From: Acidaminococcus sp050873445
GTDB taxonomy: Bacteria > Bacillota > Negativicutes > Acidaminococcales > Acidaminococcaceae
DNA length: 26,198 bases
Assembly (NCBI RefSeq): GCF_050873445.1
Contig: NZ_JBNMIU010000031.1
Coordinates: 1 to 26,198 of the forward strand
Direction: 5' to 3'
Made by a program: the position numbers and the translations under genes. The notes beneath the pieces are model-generated. The model had not been told where the DNA came from, ran no database searches, and saw nothing but the letters and a program-made list of their open reading frames with translations. Position 1 is the stretch's first letter. Every line of letters begins with the position of its first letter. Below, in pieces: positions 13,222-21,462 of this stretch.

Positions 13222-14363
13222 CTTTCACTCTCCTCATAAACATCCACGATCTGCTGCGGGGTGATCAGGATCCCGTCGGTACGGTTGGCTTGCAGTACTT
13301 TGCAGCCGTAATCGTTGTACTTCCGTACTTCGCCGGCCAGCTGGCCCAGGTTCAGTTCAGGGACGATCACCGTCTTGGCCTGCTGCAGGGCAGCCCGGAT
13401 TTCTTTTTCCGGCATGGGCCATACGGTCACCAGCTGCAGCAGTCCGGCTTTGACGCCTTTCTTCCGCAGGATTTCAATGGCGCTCAGGGAGCTCCGGACG
13501 GAGCAGCCGAAGGAGATCAGGACCATATCCGCATCATCCATCTGGTATTTCCGGGTGATGGTGATGTCATCCACATGTTTTTCGATCTTGTCCACCAGGT
13601 AATGGGTTACCCGGTTGATGTTTTCCGGAGAGGGGCAGAATTCGCCTTTTTCATCGTGGGTGGAACCGGTGGTCCGCATCAGCAGGTTCCGGTCGCCTAC
13701 GCCCACCATGGGAGCCACTTCCGTGCCGCTGTAATCATAGGGGTGGAAGTCGGCCTGGTTCGTAGTGGCCGGAGCTTTCCGATCCACGATTTCGTCCGCT
13801 TCCGGCTGACGGATGGTCAGGGTTTCCCGCAGGTGCCCCACCACTTCATCGGCCAGGAAAATCACCGGGGTACGATATTTTTCAGCCAGGTTGAAAGCGG
13901 TGATGGACAGGTCATAGCAGTCCTGTACGGAAGAAGGGCTGAGAGCGATGATGCTGTGATCCCCATGGGTCCCGTACCGGGCCTGCATCAGATCGCCCTG
14001 GGCCGGTTTCGTAGCAGCACCGGTGGACGGGCCGCTGCGCTGTACGTTATACAGGACGCAGGGCAGTTCACTCATAATGCCCAGACCCAGGTTTTCCTGC
14101 ATCAGGGAGAAGCCCGGGCCGCTGGTAGCGGTGAAGGCTTTCTTCCCAGCCAGGGAAGCACCCAGCAGAGCAGCCATGGAACTCAGTTCGTCTTCCATCT
14201 GGATGTAGATGCCGCCATGGCGGGGCAGTTCCTTGGCAGCGGCCTTGGCCACTTCAGAACTGGGGGAAATGGGGTAACCGGCGAAGAACCGGGCCCCGGC
14301 AGCGATGGCGCCGGCGGTCATCGCTTCATTGCCTTCCATGAATTTCTTTTCTACCTTAGCCAT
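13218..14363 (-). CDS. korA: 2-oxoacid:ferredoxin oxidoreductase alpha subunit
   Basis: This 381-residue alpha chain has the substrate and TPP-facing motifs GYPISPSSE (29-37), EDELSSMAA (57-65), TSGPGFSLMQEN (80-91), VQRSGPSTG (107-115) and QGDLMQ (122-127). There is no fused gamma domain at the N-terminus; gamma is a separate gene here. The closest families are 2-oxoglutarate (KorA) and 3-methyl-2-oxobutanoate (VorB) ferredoxin oxidoreductases, which are often confused in annotation. GGAGGT precedes the ATG, and the delta-subunit gene ends two bases upstream. In this organism the enzyme would give reduced ferredoxin and an acyl-CoA (succinyl-CoA if 2-oxoglutarate is used). Confidence 0.9.
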   Translation of the reverse strand: MAKVEKKFMEGNEAMTAGAIAAGARFFAGYPISPSSEVAKAAAKELPRHGGIYIQMEDELSSMAALLGASLAGKKAFTATSGPGFSLMQENLGLGIMSELPCVLYNVQRSGPSTGAATKPAQGDLMQARYGTHGDHSIIALSPSSVQDCYDLSITAFNLAEKYRTPVIFLADEVVGHLRETLTIRQPEADEIVDRKAPATTNQADFHPYDYSGTEVAPMVGVGDRNLLMRTTGSTHDEKGEFCPSPENINRVTHYLVDKIEKHVDDITITRKYQMDDADMVLISFGCSVRSSLSAIEILRKKGVKAGLLQLVTVWPMPEKEIRAALQQAKTVIVPELNLGQLAGEVRKYNDYGCKVLQANRTDGILITPQQIVDVYEESER

Positions 14364-14365
14364 AC

Positions 14366-14563
14366 TTATTTGACCTCCACTTCAATTGCAAAATCAGGGC
14401 AGCGCAGAGCGCACAGTTTGCAGCCGATGCAGGCATCCGGGTGTGCCACCTTCGGATAGCTGCCATAGCTCTGTTCCAGTACCTGTTTCGGGCACAGGGC
14501 GGAGCAGATGCCGCACTGCTTGCACAGTTTGTCATTGATGTTGATGGTAATTTCTTTACTCAT
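14366..14563 (-). CDS. korD: 2-oxoacid:ferredoxin oxidoreductase delta subunit (2x[4Fe-4S])
   Basis: This 65-residue ferredoxin-like subunit has two full four-Cys clusters: C14, C17, C20, C24 and C45, C48, C51, C55. It passes electrons from the TPP site to external ferredoxin. The start is the ATG after GGGAGG; an upstream in-frame ATG lies on the other side of that site. It is followed after two bases by the alpha subunit, and preceded by the 2-hydroxyacid dehydrogenase gene at 67 bases. Confidence 0.88.
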   Translation of the reverse strand: MSKEITININDKLCKQCGICSALCPKQVLEQSYGSYPKVAHPDACIGCKLCALRCPDFAIEVEVK

Positions 14564-14630
14564 TGTCGATCCTCCCATTTTCCTTCGCCAGCCGTGCTGG
14601 CATCCTTCGGCCAGAGACCAGAAACAGTCC

Positions 14631-15590
14631 TCAGCCTTTTTTCGGATGGTTGATGATGTATTTGGGTTCCCGCCCGTTCAGGAGATCGTCGATAGCGTGG
14701 GCACAGTTCATGGCCACAGCTTCGATGGCTTCTTTCGTCAGGGCTGCCGTGTGCGGACAGCCGATGTAGTTGGGCAGGCTGAACAGCGGCATATCCGGGC
14801 TGGGCGGTTCGGTTTCGAACACGTCGGCGCCGGCAGCAGCGATTCTGTGATCCTTCAGGGCCTCATATACGGCCTTTTCATCCCAGATGGCGCCCCGGGA
14901 TACATTCAGGAGGACAGCCGTGGGTTTCATGTGAGAGATGGCTTCCGCGTCAATGATGTGGAAGGTACCCTTGTTCAACGGCAGATGCGGCGATACCACA
15001 TCCGCCCGTTCCATCATTTCATCCAGGGTATCAGTGAATTCCACCCATTCGGGGAACTTGCTCCGGTCCACAAACTTGTCGTAGACCAGGATCTTCATCT
15101 GGAATCCGTAGTGAGCGATCTTTACGGCTTCCCAGCCGATGGGCCCGATGCCGATGCTGCCGAAGGTCTTGTACCGGGCTTCATGGGTCGGGATACCATC
15201 CCGGCTCTTCCAGTTGCCCTTGCGGATTTCCTGGTTGAACTGAGGAATGGCCCGCAGGCAGGAAAGCATCAGGGTAATGGCATGCTCGGCCACGGAATAG
15301 GTGTTGCACCCCCGGGCCAGGGTCACTGTCACGTTCTTTTCGTCACAGGCGGCCAGGTCGATATTTTCATACCCAATACCGTACCGGGCGATGATTTTCA
15401 GGTTCTTGGCAGCACCGATCACGTTTTTTGTGTATTTTTCCGTCCGGGCGATGACGGCATCCACATCGGCGATGGCTTTCTCCAGAGAAGCCTCGTCCGT
15501 AGCTTCCGGGCTGACCAGCTCGTAGCCCTGGGCCGTCAGGAAATCCCGGGCAACCTGTTTCAGTGCCTTGGGAACCAGGATCTTATACAT
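14631..15590 (-). CDS. D-isomer-specific 2-hydroxyacid dehydrogenase
   Basis: This 319-residue NAD-dependent dehydrogenase has a Rossmann motif GIGPIG (147-152) followed by Asp171, which favours NAD over NADP. The catalytic triad of the family is complete: R232 (NVSRGAI), E261 (FETEPP) and H280 (CPHTAA). It lacks the regulatory ACT domain of long phosphoglycerate dehydrogenases. It likely interconverts a 2-oxoacid and a D-2-hydroxyacid; hydroxypyruvate, tartronate-type compounds or 2-oxoglutarate are possible. As first gene of the operon with the 2-oxoacid oxidoreductase it could draw off the same 2-oxoacid as an electron sink. GGAGGGG stands before the ATG. The exact substrate is unknown. 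Confidence 0.85.
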   Translation of the reverse strand: MYKILVPKALKQVARDFLTAQGYELVSPEATDEASLEKAIADVDAVIARTEKYTKNVIGAAKNLKIIARYGIGYENIDLAACDEKNVTVTLARGCNTYSVAEHAITLMLSCLRAIPQFNQEIRKGNWKSRDGIPTHEARYKTFGSIGIGPIGWEAVKIAHYGFQMKILVYDKFVDRSKFPEWVEFTDTLDEMMERADVVSPHLPLNKGTFHIIDAEAISHMKPTAVLLNVSRGAIWDEKAVYEALKDHRIAAAGADVFETEPPSPDMPLFSLPNYIGCPHTAALTKEAIEAVAMNCAHAIDDLLNGREPKYIINHPKKG

Positions 15591-15644
15591 TTCATACCCC
15601 TCCTATACAAACTCCTGTGTTACTCGATTTCCGGGGAAAAGCCC

Positions 15645-15712
15645 CTGGGGAAAACAGAGGAGCAGTTCCTCTGTCTTTCCCAGAGGTCTGTGGAATCACA
15701 GACCCCCTTTTT
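15645..15712. other. two stem-loops upstream of the hydroxyacid dehydrogenase gene
   Basis: A long imperfect hairpin (15645-15683; CTGGGGAAAACAGAGGA against TCCTCTGTCTTTCCCAG) and a perfect short one (GTCTGTG/CACAGAC, about 15686-15704) followed on the plus strand by CCCCCTTTTT. The second looks like a plus-strand terminator; on the minus strand both would lie in the leader of the kor operon. No known riboswitch is recognised and no clear promoter is seen in the 15591-15851 gap. Confidence 0.5.
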
Positions 15713-15714
15713 GC

Positions 15715-15834
15715 GGGCGCACCAGGCGGGATCGCTCTGCGACCCTTGGTCCGCCCCTACGGATTGCAATCGTACCATGCAAGTATTTTCGTAGGGGCTT
15801 ACCAAGACCGGCCACAGGCCGTGTCGCCCGGTAA
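15715..15834. repeat. BIME-like paired palindromic element, locus B
   Basis: Unit 1 (15715-15756) holds ACCAGGCGGGATCGC...GCGACCCTTGGT. Unit 2 (15790-15834) holds the related sequence in reverse orientation (ACCAAGACCGGC...GCCGTGTCGCCCGGTA). The units are linked by an inverted GCCCCTACG/CGTAGGGGC. It lies between gntP and the kor operon. Confidence 0.8.
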
Positions 15835-15851
15835 GTCCGCTCGCAGGTTTA

Positions 15852-17264
15852 TCAGATAAAGTACTGCGCCACCAGAAGTTCCAGCAGGCCCGTAACGGCC
15901 ATGATCATGGAAACAGCGGTCTTGCATTCCAGCTGTTCTTTCAGGTCGCTGACACCGAACATACCGTTCCAGACCCAGAACCCGGAGTCGGTGAAGTACC
16001 CGAAGGAAATGGCACCTACGCAGCAGGACAGAGCCATGAGCAACGGGCTGATGGTCAGCTGCCCCATCAGCGGCATGGTCAGGGAAGCAGCGGTTACGAT
16101 GGCAACCGTTGCAGACCCCAGGCAGATCCGCATGAGAGCGGCGATGCAGAACGGAATCAATACTGCGGGGATCGGCCAGGAAACCACCATCTGGCCCAGT
16201 ACCGCACCAATGCCGGAAGCCCGTACCACATAACCCAGGGAGCCGCCCACACCGGTGATCAGCATGATGATACCCGTATCTTTAATGCCGTCATCCATCA
16301 TTTTCAGCACTTCTTTGGTATCCCGGTTGGGAACCAGGCCGTAGATGGAAATCAGACATCCAATGAGCAGAGCCACAATGGGACTGCCCAGCAGGGCTAC
16401 CACAGAATAGAAGGACGTGGCCTTATCGATGCCCACCAGGTCCAGCACAGTCTTGGTCAGGATCAGTGCCAGAGGCAGGACGATGGGAGCTGCGGAAATC
16501 CACAGAGGCGGCAGATCAGTCCGGTTCAGGAACTGATCCAGCATTTCGGTGGAAGCCAGTTTCACCTGTTCGCCCTGGACCGGGCGGATATATTCGCCCT
16601 CTTCATTGACGACCTGATAGATTTTCTTGCCGATCCATTTGCAGTAAGGGACGATGACCAGCAGCATGGGGATGCTGAGGATCGTACCACCGGCGATCAT
16701 CTGGCCCACATCGATACCCAGCATGCCGGCTGCAGTCAGAGGACCAGGAGTAGGCGGTACCAGTACGTGGGTCAGCTGCAGGCCGCAGGCCAGGGACAGG
16801 CCCAGGCCGATGACCGATTTACCGGTAACCCGGGAAATTGCTTTACACAGAGGGCACAGCATGACGACAGCCGAATCGGCGAACACGGGGATGGAAACCA
16901 CCCATCCGGTTACGCCCAGGGCCCATTCTTCGTTGCCCTTGCCCACCAGTTTGATGAAGCTCACAGCCAGCTTTTCAGCAGCCCCGGATTTTTCCAGGAT
17001 GGCGCCCATCATGACGCCCAGCCCGATGATGATACCGGTACTGGACAGGGTGTTGCCGAAGCCGGTGCTGATGGCGTTGATGACGCCCACGGTAGTCTTG
17101 CCCCCGACTTTCACCGTCAGGATGGGCATGCCGCCGATGATGCCCGTAATCAGGGCTGCGATCAGCAGAGCGATGAAACTGTGTACTTTGGTCTTGGCGA
17201 CCAGGATGATCATGACCAGGATGCCCAGGCCAAGGCCCAGGACCATCCGAGTAGATTCTGCCAT
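15852..17264 (-). CDS. gntP: GntP-family gluconate/sugar-acid:H+ symporter
   Basis: This 470-residue inner-membrane permease has about 12-14 hydrophobic segments. The GntP hallmark VPPTPGPLTAAGMLG is at 169-183, and SIPVFADSAVVML (124-136) is also typical. Family members carry gluconate, ketogluconates, glycerate and other hydroxyacids with protons. Sitting 35 bases after glucarate dehydratase in the same transcript, this copy probably imports glucarate and/or galactarate; that specificity is inference, because the well-known glucarate permeases GudP and GarP are of a different (MFS) family. GGAGG precedes the ATG. A BIME-like repeat follows the stop directly. Confidence 0.88.
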   Translation of the reverse strand: MAESTRMVLGLGLGILVMIILVAKTKVHSFIALLIAALITGIIGGMPILTVKVGGKTTVGVINAISTGFGNTLSSTGIIIGLGVMMGAILEKSGAAEKLAVSFIKLVGKGNEEWALGVTGWVVSIPVFADSAVVMLCPLCKAISRVTGKSVIGLGLSLACGLQLTHVLVPPTPGPLTAAGMLGIDVGQMIAGGTILSIPMLLVIVPYCKWIGKKIYQVVNEEGEYIRPVQGEQVKLASTEMLDQFLNRTDLPPLWISAAPIVLPLALILTKTVLDLVGIDKATSFYSVVALLGSPIVALLIGCLISIYGLVPNRDTKEVLKMMDDGIKDTGIIMLITGVGGSLGYVVRASGIGAVLGQMVVSWPIPAVLIPFCIAALMRICLGSATVAIVTAASLTMPLMGQLTISPLLMALSCCVGAISFGYFTDSGFWVWNGMFGVSDLKEQLECKTAVSMIMAVTGLLELLVAQYFI

Positions 17265-17299
17265 TTTTATTCCTCCAGTTTCTCCTTACGAGTTATTGC

Positions 17300-18628
17300 T
17301 TACCGTACCAGGCAGGGAGATTTTGCATCGAATTTCCAGCCGGGGATCAGATACTGCATGGTCACAGCATCGTTCCGCACGCCCAGGCAGTGTTTCTTGT
17401 ACAGTTCATGGGCTTTCAGGACCTGTTCCATATCCACTTCCACGCCCAGACCCGGTTTATCCGGAACCTTGATGCCGCCGTCTTTGATCTGCAGCGGTTC
17501 CTTGGTCAGCCGTTCCCGGCCTTCCTGCCAGATCCAGTGCGTATCCATGGCATTGTAGAAGCCCGGTACAGCGGCCCCTACCTGGACGCACATGGCCAGG
17601 GAGATGTCGAAGTGGTTGTTGGAGTGGCTGCCCCAGGTATAACCGAATTCATGGCACATCTGGGCTACCCGCACGGACCCGTTCATGGTCCAGAAGTGGG
17701 GGTCAGCCAGGATAATGTCCACAGCCTGGCTTTCCAGGGAGTGGCTCACTTGCCGCCAGTCGGTGGCAATCATGTTGGTCGCCGTGGGGAACCCGGTGCG
17801 GCGGCGGAATTCGCTCATGATCTCACGGCCGGAGTACACGCCTTCAGCGCCGCAGGGATCTTCGCAGTAAGTCAGGATGCCGTGCATGTCGGAAACGTAT
17901 TTCACAGCGTCATCCAGCTTCCAGGCCCCGTTGGGATCCAGGTCCATGCGGGCATCCGGGAAAGCTTTCTTCATGGCCTTGATGACCTTCATTTCTTCAT
18001 CGCCGCGCAGCACGCCGCCTTTCAGTTTGAAGTCCTTGAAGCCGTATTTTTCCTTGGCGGCTTTGCACAGAGCCACAACACTTTCAGCATCCAGGGCTTC
18101 TTCATTCCGCAGACGGTACCATTCGCAGTCGGAGTCTTCTTCATGGTCATAGGGCAGATCCGTCTTGTTCCGGTCGCCCACGAAGAACAGGTAACCCAGG
18201 AACCGGACGAAATCCCGCTGCTGGCCGCCGCCCAGCAGACGGCATACCGGCATATCCAGGAACTTGCCCAGAAGGTCCAGACAGGGGGCTTCGATGGCGG
18301 TCATCACATGGACGCCGGTCCGCAGGTCGAAGGTCTGGTTGCCCCGGACATCTTCCTCACCGCTCTGGTCCAGATGGGCCTTCACAGCCAGCAGGGTGTT
18401 CCGGTAATCGGAAATCTTGGTGCCGACCACAATGTCCTTTACGTCTTCCAGGGCATTGGTGATCTTGGGGCCGCCGGGGACTTCGCCCACCCCGGTGTTC
18501 CCTTCAGAATCGGTCAGGATGACCACGTTACGGGTAAAGTAGGGAGCATGGGCACCGCTCAGGTTCAGCAGCATGCTGTCCTTGCCGGCAACCGGGTAAA
18601 CTTCCATTTTGGTGATTACGGGTGTCAT
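17300..18628 (-). CDS. gudD: glucarate dehydratase
   Basis: This 442-residue enolase-superfamily enzyme dehydrates D-glucarate (and L-idarate) to 5-keto-4-deoxy-D-glucarate. All catalytic residues of E. coli GudD are found at a constant offset of four: the base pair K201-x-K203, Mg ligands D231, E256 and N285, and the D309/H335 dyad (SHSNNH). This is strong evidence for an active enzyme. AAGGAGG lies before the ATG, an in-frame ATG ten codons earlier lacks a site. The gene leads a gudD-gntP transcript divergent from lysR; its promoter matches that of the garD operon. The product is the same compound GarD makes, so both substrates funnel together. Confidence 0.95.
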   Translation of the reverse strand: MTPVITKMEVYPVAGKDSMLLNLSGAHAPYFTRNVVILTDSEGNTGVGEVPGGPKITNALEDVKDIVVGTKISDYRNTLLAVKAHLDQSGEEDVRGNQTFDLRTGVHVMTAIEAPCLDLLGKFLDMPVCRLLGGGQQRDFVRFLGYLFFVGDRNKTDLPYDHEEDSDCEWYRLRNEEALDAESVVALCKAAKEKYGFKDFKLKGGVLRGDEEMKVIKAMKKAFPDARMDLDPNGAWKLDDAVKYVSDMHGILTYCEDPCGAEGVYSGREIMSEFRRRTGFPTATNMIATDWRQVSHSLESQAVDIILADPHFWTMNGSVRVAQMCHEFGYTWGSHSNNHFDISLAMCVQVGAAVPGFYNAMDTHWIWQEGRERLTKEPLQIKDGGIKVPDKPGLGVEVDMEQVLKAHELYKKHCLGVRNDAVTMQYLIPGWKFDAKSPCLVR

Positions 18629-18748
18629 TGTATGTATCCTCCTTGATAAACCAACCATTTCCCAACAATGTCAAGGCCTTCGACGCTCCGGGCTTTCGCT
18701 GAAATTGCGCATTTTCAGTCTTTTGTGAATAGCGCCCAGATTCAATGT

Positions 18749-18778
18749 TTGACTTTATTGTAATTTTCATGCTATTAT
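18749..18778 (+). promoter_or_regulatory. lysR promoter
   Basis: TTGACT (18749-18754) and TATTAT (18773-18778) are 18 bp apart on the plus strand, and overlap the divergent gudD promoter, allowing autoregulation by the LysR protein. Confidence 0.55.
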
Positions 18779-18785
18779 AAATCAA
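18757..18785 (-). promoter_or_regulatory. gudD-gntP promoter
   Basis: On the minus strand TTGATT (18780-18785) and TACAAT (18757-18762) are 17 bp apart, the same hexamers and spacing as at 7966-7994. The leader to the gudD start is about 120 bases. Confidence 0.7.
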
Positions 18786-18801
18786 ATTGTTATTTTTTAG
18801 T
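18776..18801. promoter_or_regulatory. putative LysR operator, copy 2
   Basis: TATAAATCAAATT (18776-18788), five free bases and TTTTTAGT (18794-18801) repeat the arrangement at 7985-8010. The site covers the gudD -35 box and lies between lysR and gudD, the classic position for a LysR-type operator. Confidence 0.65.
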
Positions 18802-18835
18802 TGCTTACTTAGTTTTACTTAGAGGTGCATGGAAT

Positions 18836-19795
18836 ATGGACGTCAAACAGATCGAGTACATCGTAAAGATTGCAGAAACCGGCAGTATCACAAAGGCCGC
18901 AGAGCAGCTGTTCATCACCCAGTCCGCCCTGAACCAACAGTTACTGAAACTGGAACAGTCCCTGGGGGTGAAATTATTCATGCGGCACAAGCACGACATG
19001 ACCCCCACCGAAGCCGGAAAAGTCTATCTGAAGTACGGGCAGCACATGCTCCAGGAAAAGCGGGAGGCTTATACCATCATCAATGATATGAGCCAGAACA
19101 ACGTGGGAAAGCTGTACTTCACCTTCGCCCGGGAACGGGGCATCGATATGTTCTGCTCCACCTATTCCGTATTCCACCAGAAGTTCCCCGGCATCATCCT
19201 GGAACCCCATGAGATGCTGGCCCAGCAGCAGATGGCCCGGATCAGCCAGGGATATGTGGATCTGGGACTGGTGACCGTAGCGGACGAGGATAAATTGCCC
19301 GGGCTGGAATACGAACTCATCCGGAAAGAACCCATGATCCTGGCCGTGCCCCGCAGCACACCCCAGGCCGCCTCTGCCGCCAGGCCGGGCACCCCGCTGG
19401 AGGACCTGCCGGTAGCCGATCTGAAGCAGTTCCGGGACCTGCCCTTCGTCCTGATCTTCGAACGGTCCACCATGCGCCGGATCATCGACAAGATCTTTCG
19501 CCAGCACCACTTCAACCCCTATGTCCTGTTCGAATCTGCCAGCATCCGGACCCTGGAGACCATGGTGAAGACGGACCTGGCCTGCACCATCGTCAGCGCC
19601 AACTACTACAAATTCCAGGACAAGATTGCCTATTACCGGCTGCCCGGCGACCCCCAGTGGGAACTGGACATTGTATACAAAAAAAAAGCTTACCTGAGTA
19701 AGCCCATGCTCTATTACAAAGAATTAATGCAGCGGTACTTCCGGGAAAAATCGCCGCTGATCACCCGGAAACTCCTGACAAAAACCGGGGTGTGA
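18836..19795 (+). CDS. LysR-family transcriptional regulator
   Basis: This 319-residue regulator has a winged helix-turn-helix in residues 1-60 (GSITKAAEQLFITQSALNQQLLKLEQSLGVKLF is the DNA-reading part, given here only as 16-48) and an effector-binding domain from about 90 on. It is divergent from gudD, so it most likely activates hexarate genes in response to glucarate, galactarate or the keto-deoxy product. The same operator-like words occur at the larA-like/garD promoter, which extends its reach. AGAGGT precedes the ATG. The stop codon TGA lies inside the left arm of a GGGGTGTG palindrome, so the last two codons are palindrome sequence. Confidence 0.88.
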   Translation: MDVKQIEYIVKIAETGSITKAAEQLFITQSALNQQLLKLEQSLGVKLFMRHKHDMTPTEAGKVYLKYGQHMLQEKREAYTIINDMSQNNVGKLYFTFARERGIDMFCSTYSVFHQKFPGIILEPHEMLAQQQMARISQGYVDLGLVTVADEDKLPGLEYELIRKEPMILAVPRSTPQAASAARPGTPLEDLPVADLKQFRDLPFVLIFERSTMRRIIDKIFRQHHFNPYVLFESASIRTLETMVKTDLACTIVSANYYKFQDKIAYYRLPGDPQWELDIVYKKKAYLSKPMLYYKELMQRYFREKSPLITRKLLTKTGV

Positions 19796-19818
19796 AAAAA
19801 TCTTTTTTCACACCCCGG
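19785..19818. terminator. GGGGTGTG palindrome, copy 3, between lysR and EIIC-like gene
   Basis: A perfect 16-bp stem (CCGGGGTGTGAAAAAA/TTTTTTCACACCCCGG) with a 2-nt loop lies between convergent genes and contains the lysR stop codon. A bidirectional terminator role is likely, though no T run lies outside the stem. Confidence 0.65.
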
Positions 19819-19873
19819 TACTGATTTCCAATCTCCAACCCCTGGCCACTGATTCCTGACCACCAGCTCCTGC

Positions 19874-21439
19874 TCACTTCTCTCTCTTTTCTTTCGTCCA
19901 CCGGTTCGCGATGACTGTAATGCAGCAGGCCACCAGGGCCGAAACGAACATGCACAGGGCAAAGCCCGCCATATTGTTGGACAGGGTGGGCGCCACGATG
20001 CTGGGCACGTAGGCCGTACCCCGCACGTTGAAGTACCCTACGCACACGCCCCCTGCCCCGGCGGCGATGATGGCCCCTGCCATCACCACTTTATTGGAAA
20101 ACATGAAGGGATACGCCGCTTCCACGAAGGTCCCGAAGGCCATGTTGATGAACAGGCCGGGGATGGCCAGGGCCCGGTCGTCCTTCCGCCGGGGAGCCAG
20201 GATATTGGCTGCCATGATGCCGGCGGACACCATCACCAGTCCCACCATATCGATGGCACCCAGGAACGAGTTCCCGGTCTTTTCCATTTCCAGCAGGATA
20301 ATTGGCAAAATGGCTGCATGGTACATGCCCCCCATGATGGCCGGCCAAATCAGCAGTCCGGCAATGCCGCCGCAGAGCATGGGATGGATGGCAAAGGCCC
20401 AGTCGATCACATAGCGGATGCCGTTGCCCACCGCATCCGCCAGAGGAGCGATGAACAGGTAGATCAGAAGGCCCGACGCAAGGCCTGCAATGCCTCCGGC
20501 CACAATGTTGGCCGTAGTAGCCGGGAAATTCAGCTTCAGGCATTTCAACAGCAGGTACTGCACCAGGATGCCGGCCAGGATACCCCCGATGATGCCTCCA
20601 ATCAGACCGCCCTTCACGGACAGGATGCCGGTGACCACCCCGGCCACGATGGCCACATCCCCCATGCCGGAAACCTGTTTGGCAGCCACGGTGGCTACGA
20701 TCACCGGCAGGGCATCGATCATCACGTTGAAGATCTTCTCAAAGTATGCCAGTCCCGGCACCTTGCTGAGGATTAGGGTCAGAGCCATGGCAATGAAGCC
20801 GGGCAGGGAGGCCATCAGGATGCCCCGCACGCTGATCCGGCTCAGCAGGCTGGTCTTTTCACCCGCATCCCCGGTGGCAACGCCCCCGTTCATGGCCGGC
20901 CGGTAGTCCAGCTTCCAGTACTTTGCCAGGGCGAATACATTGGCAATGGCCCGTGTCCGGTTCGTCGTGCCGGTGGTGCCGGAAACGGCCACCACTGTGA
21001 GCCCCATGCTTTCCGCCAGGGCCATGGACGTACCCCCGGTACCGGTGGCCGCCAGCTTCTTGCCAGCAGCCGCCTGCATGGCCCGGGCGTTGGCTCCCTT
21101 GGGGTCACAGCTGGCCAGGATCAGGCCGTCCACCTTGTCTTCGTCGATGAGTCCGGCGATCCGTCCATCTTCCAGTACGGCTTCCCTGTTCACTTCTTCC
21201 AGCGTGCCCCGGAAAATCACCTGGAGCTTCGTCCCGTCCCAGGTCCACAGGGCCGCTTTCGTATCGGGCTTTGCCGTATCCATGGATGCCTCTGCCGCAA
21301 TGAATTGGACAGCGGCCAGAGTGATGCCCGCCGCCTGGATCTGGCGGACCAGTTCGCCCAGTAAAGAAGCGGGATCCTTCCCGCCCAGATTGTACAGATT
21401 GCCGCCGCTGCTCCCCAGGATTGCCACTGCCTTTGTCAT
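19874..21439 (-). CDS. PTS EIIC-like membrane protein with soluble N-terminal domain
   Basis: This 521-residue protein has two parts. Residues 1 to about 195 are soluble, Gly-rich at the start (ILGSSGGNLYNLGG) and again at 132-164 (TGTGGTSMALAESMG... and SGTTGTTNRTRA), which looks like a nucleotide- or phosphate-binding fold. From about 205 to the end there are eight to ten hydrophobic segments resembling the EIIC_2 class of PTS permeases (GMGDVAIVAGVVTGILSVKGGLIGG region at about 255-280; TANIVAGGIAGLASG; HPMLCGGIAG). No EIIA/EIIB domain or HPr-type His site is evident. The substrate is unknown. It has its own promoter and is a single gene. I am fairly sure of the membrane transporter nature, much less of a PTS mechanism. 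Confidence 0.6.
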   Translation of the reverse strand: MTKAVAILGSSGGNLYNLGGKDPASLLGELVRQIQAAGITLAAVQFIAAEASMDTAKPDTKAALWTWDGTKLQVIFRGTLEEVNREAVLEDGRIAGLIDEDKVDGLILASCDPKGANARAMQAAAGKKLAATGTGGTSMALAESMGLTVVAVSGTTGTTNRTRAIANVFALAKYWKLDYRPAMNGGVATGDAGEKTSLLSRISVRGILMASLPGFIAMALTLILSKVPGLAYFEKIFNVMIDALPVIVATVAAKQVSGMGDVAIVAGVVTGILSVKGGLIGGIIGGILAGILVQYLLLKCLKLNFPATTANIVAGGIAGLASGLLIYLFIAPLADAVGNGIRYVIDWAFAIHPMLCGGIAGLLIWPAIMGGMYHAAILPIILLEMEKTGNSFLGAIDMVGLVMVSAGIMAANILAPRRKDDRALAIPGLFINMAFGTFVEAAYPFMFSNKVVMAGAIIAAGAGGVCVGYFNVRGTAYVPSIVAPTLSNNMAGFALCMFVSALVACCITVIANRWTKEKREK

Positions 21440-21462
21440 AAGCCATTCCCCCTCAGAATGTG

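Noticed and set aside
15591..15714. Riboswitch upstream of the 2-hydroxyacid dehydrogenase gene
   Set aside because: Stem-loops are present but I could not match them to any known riboswitch core, and no promoter could be placed. Kept only as structured sequence.
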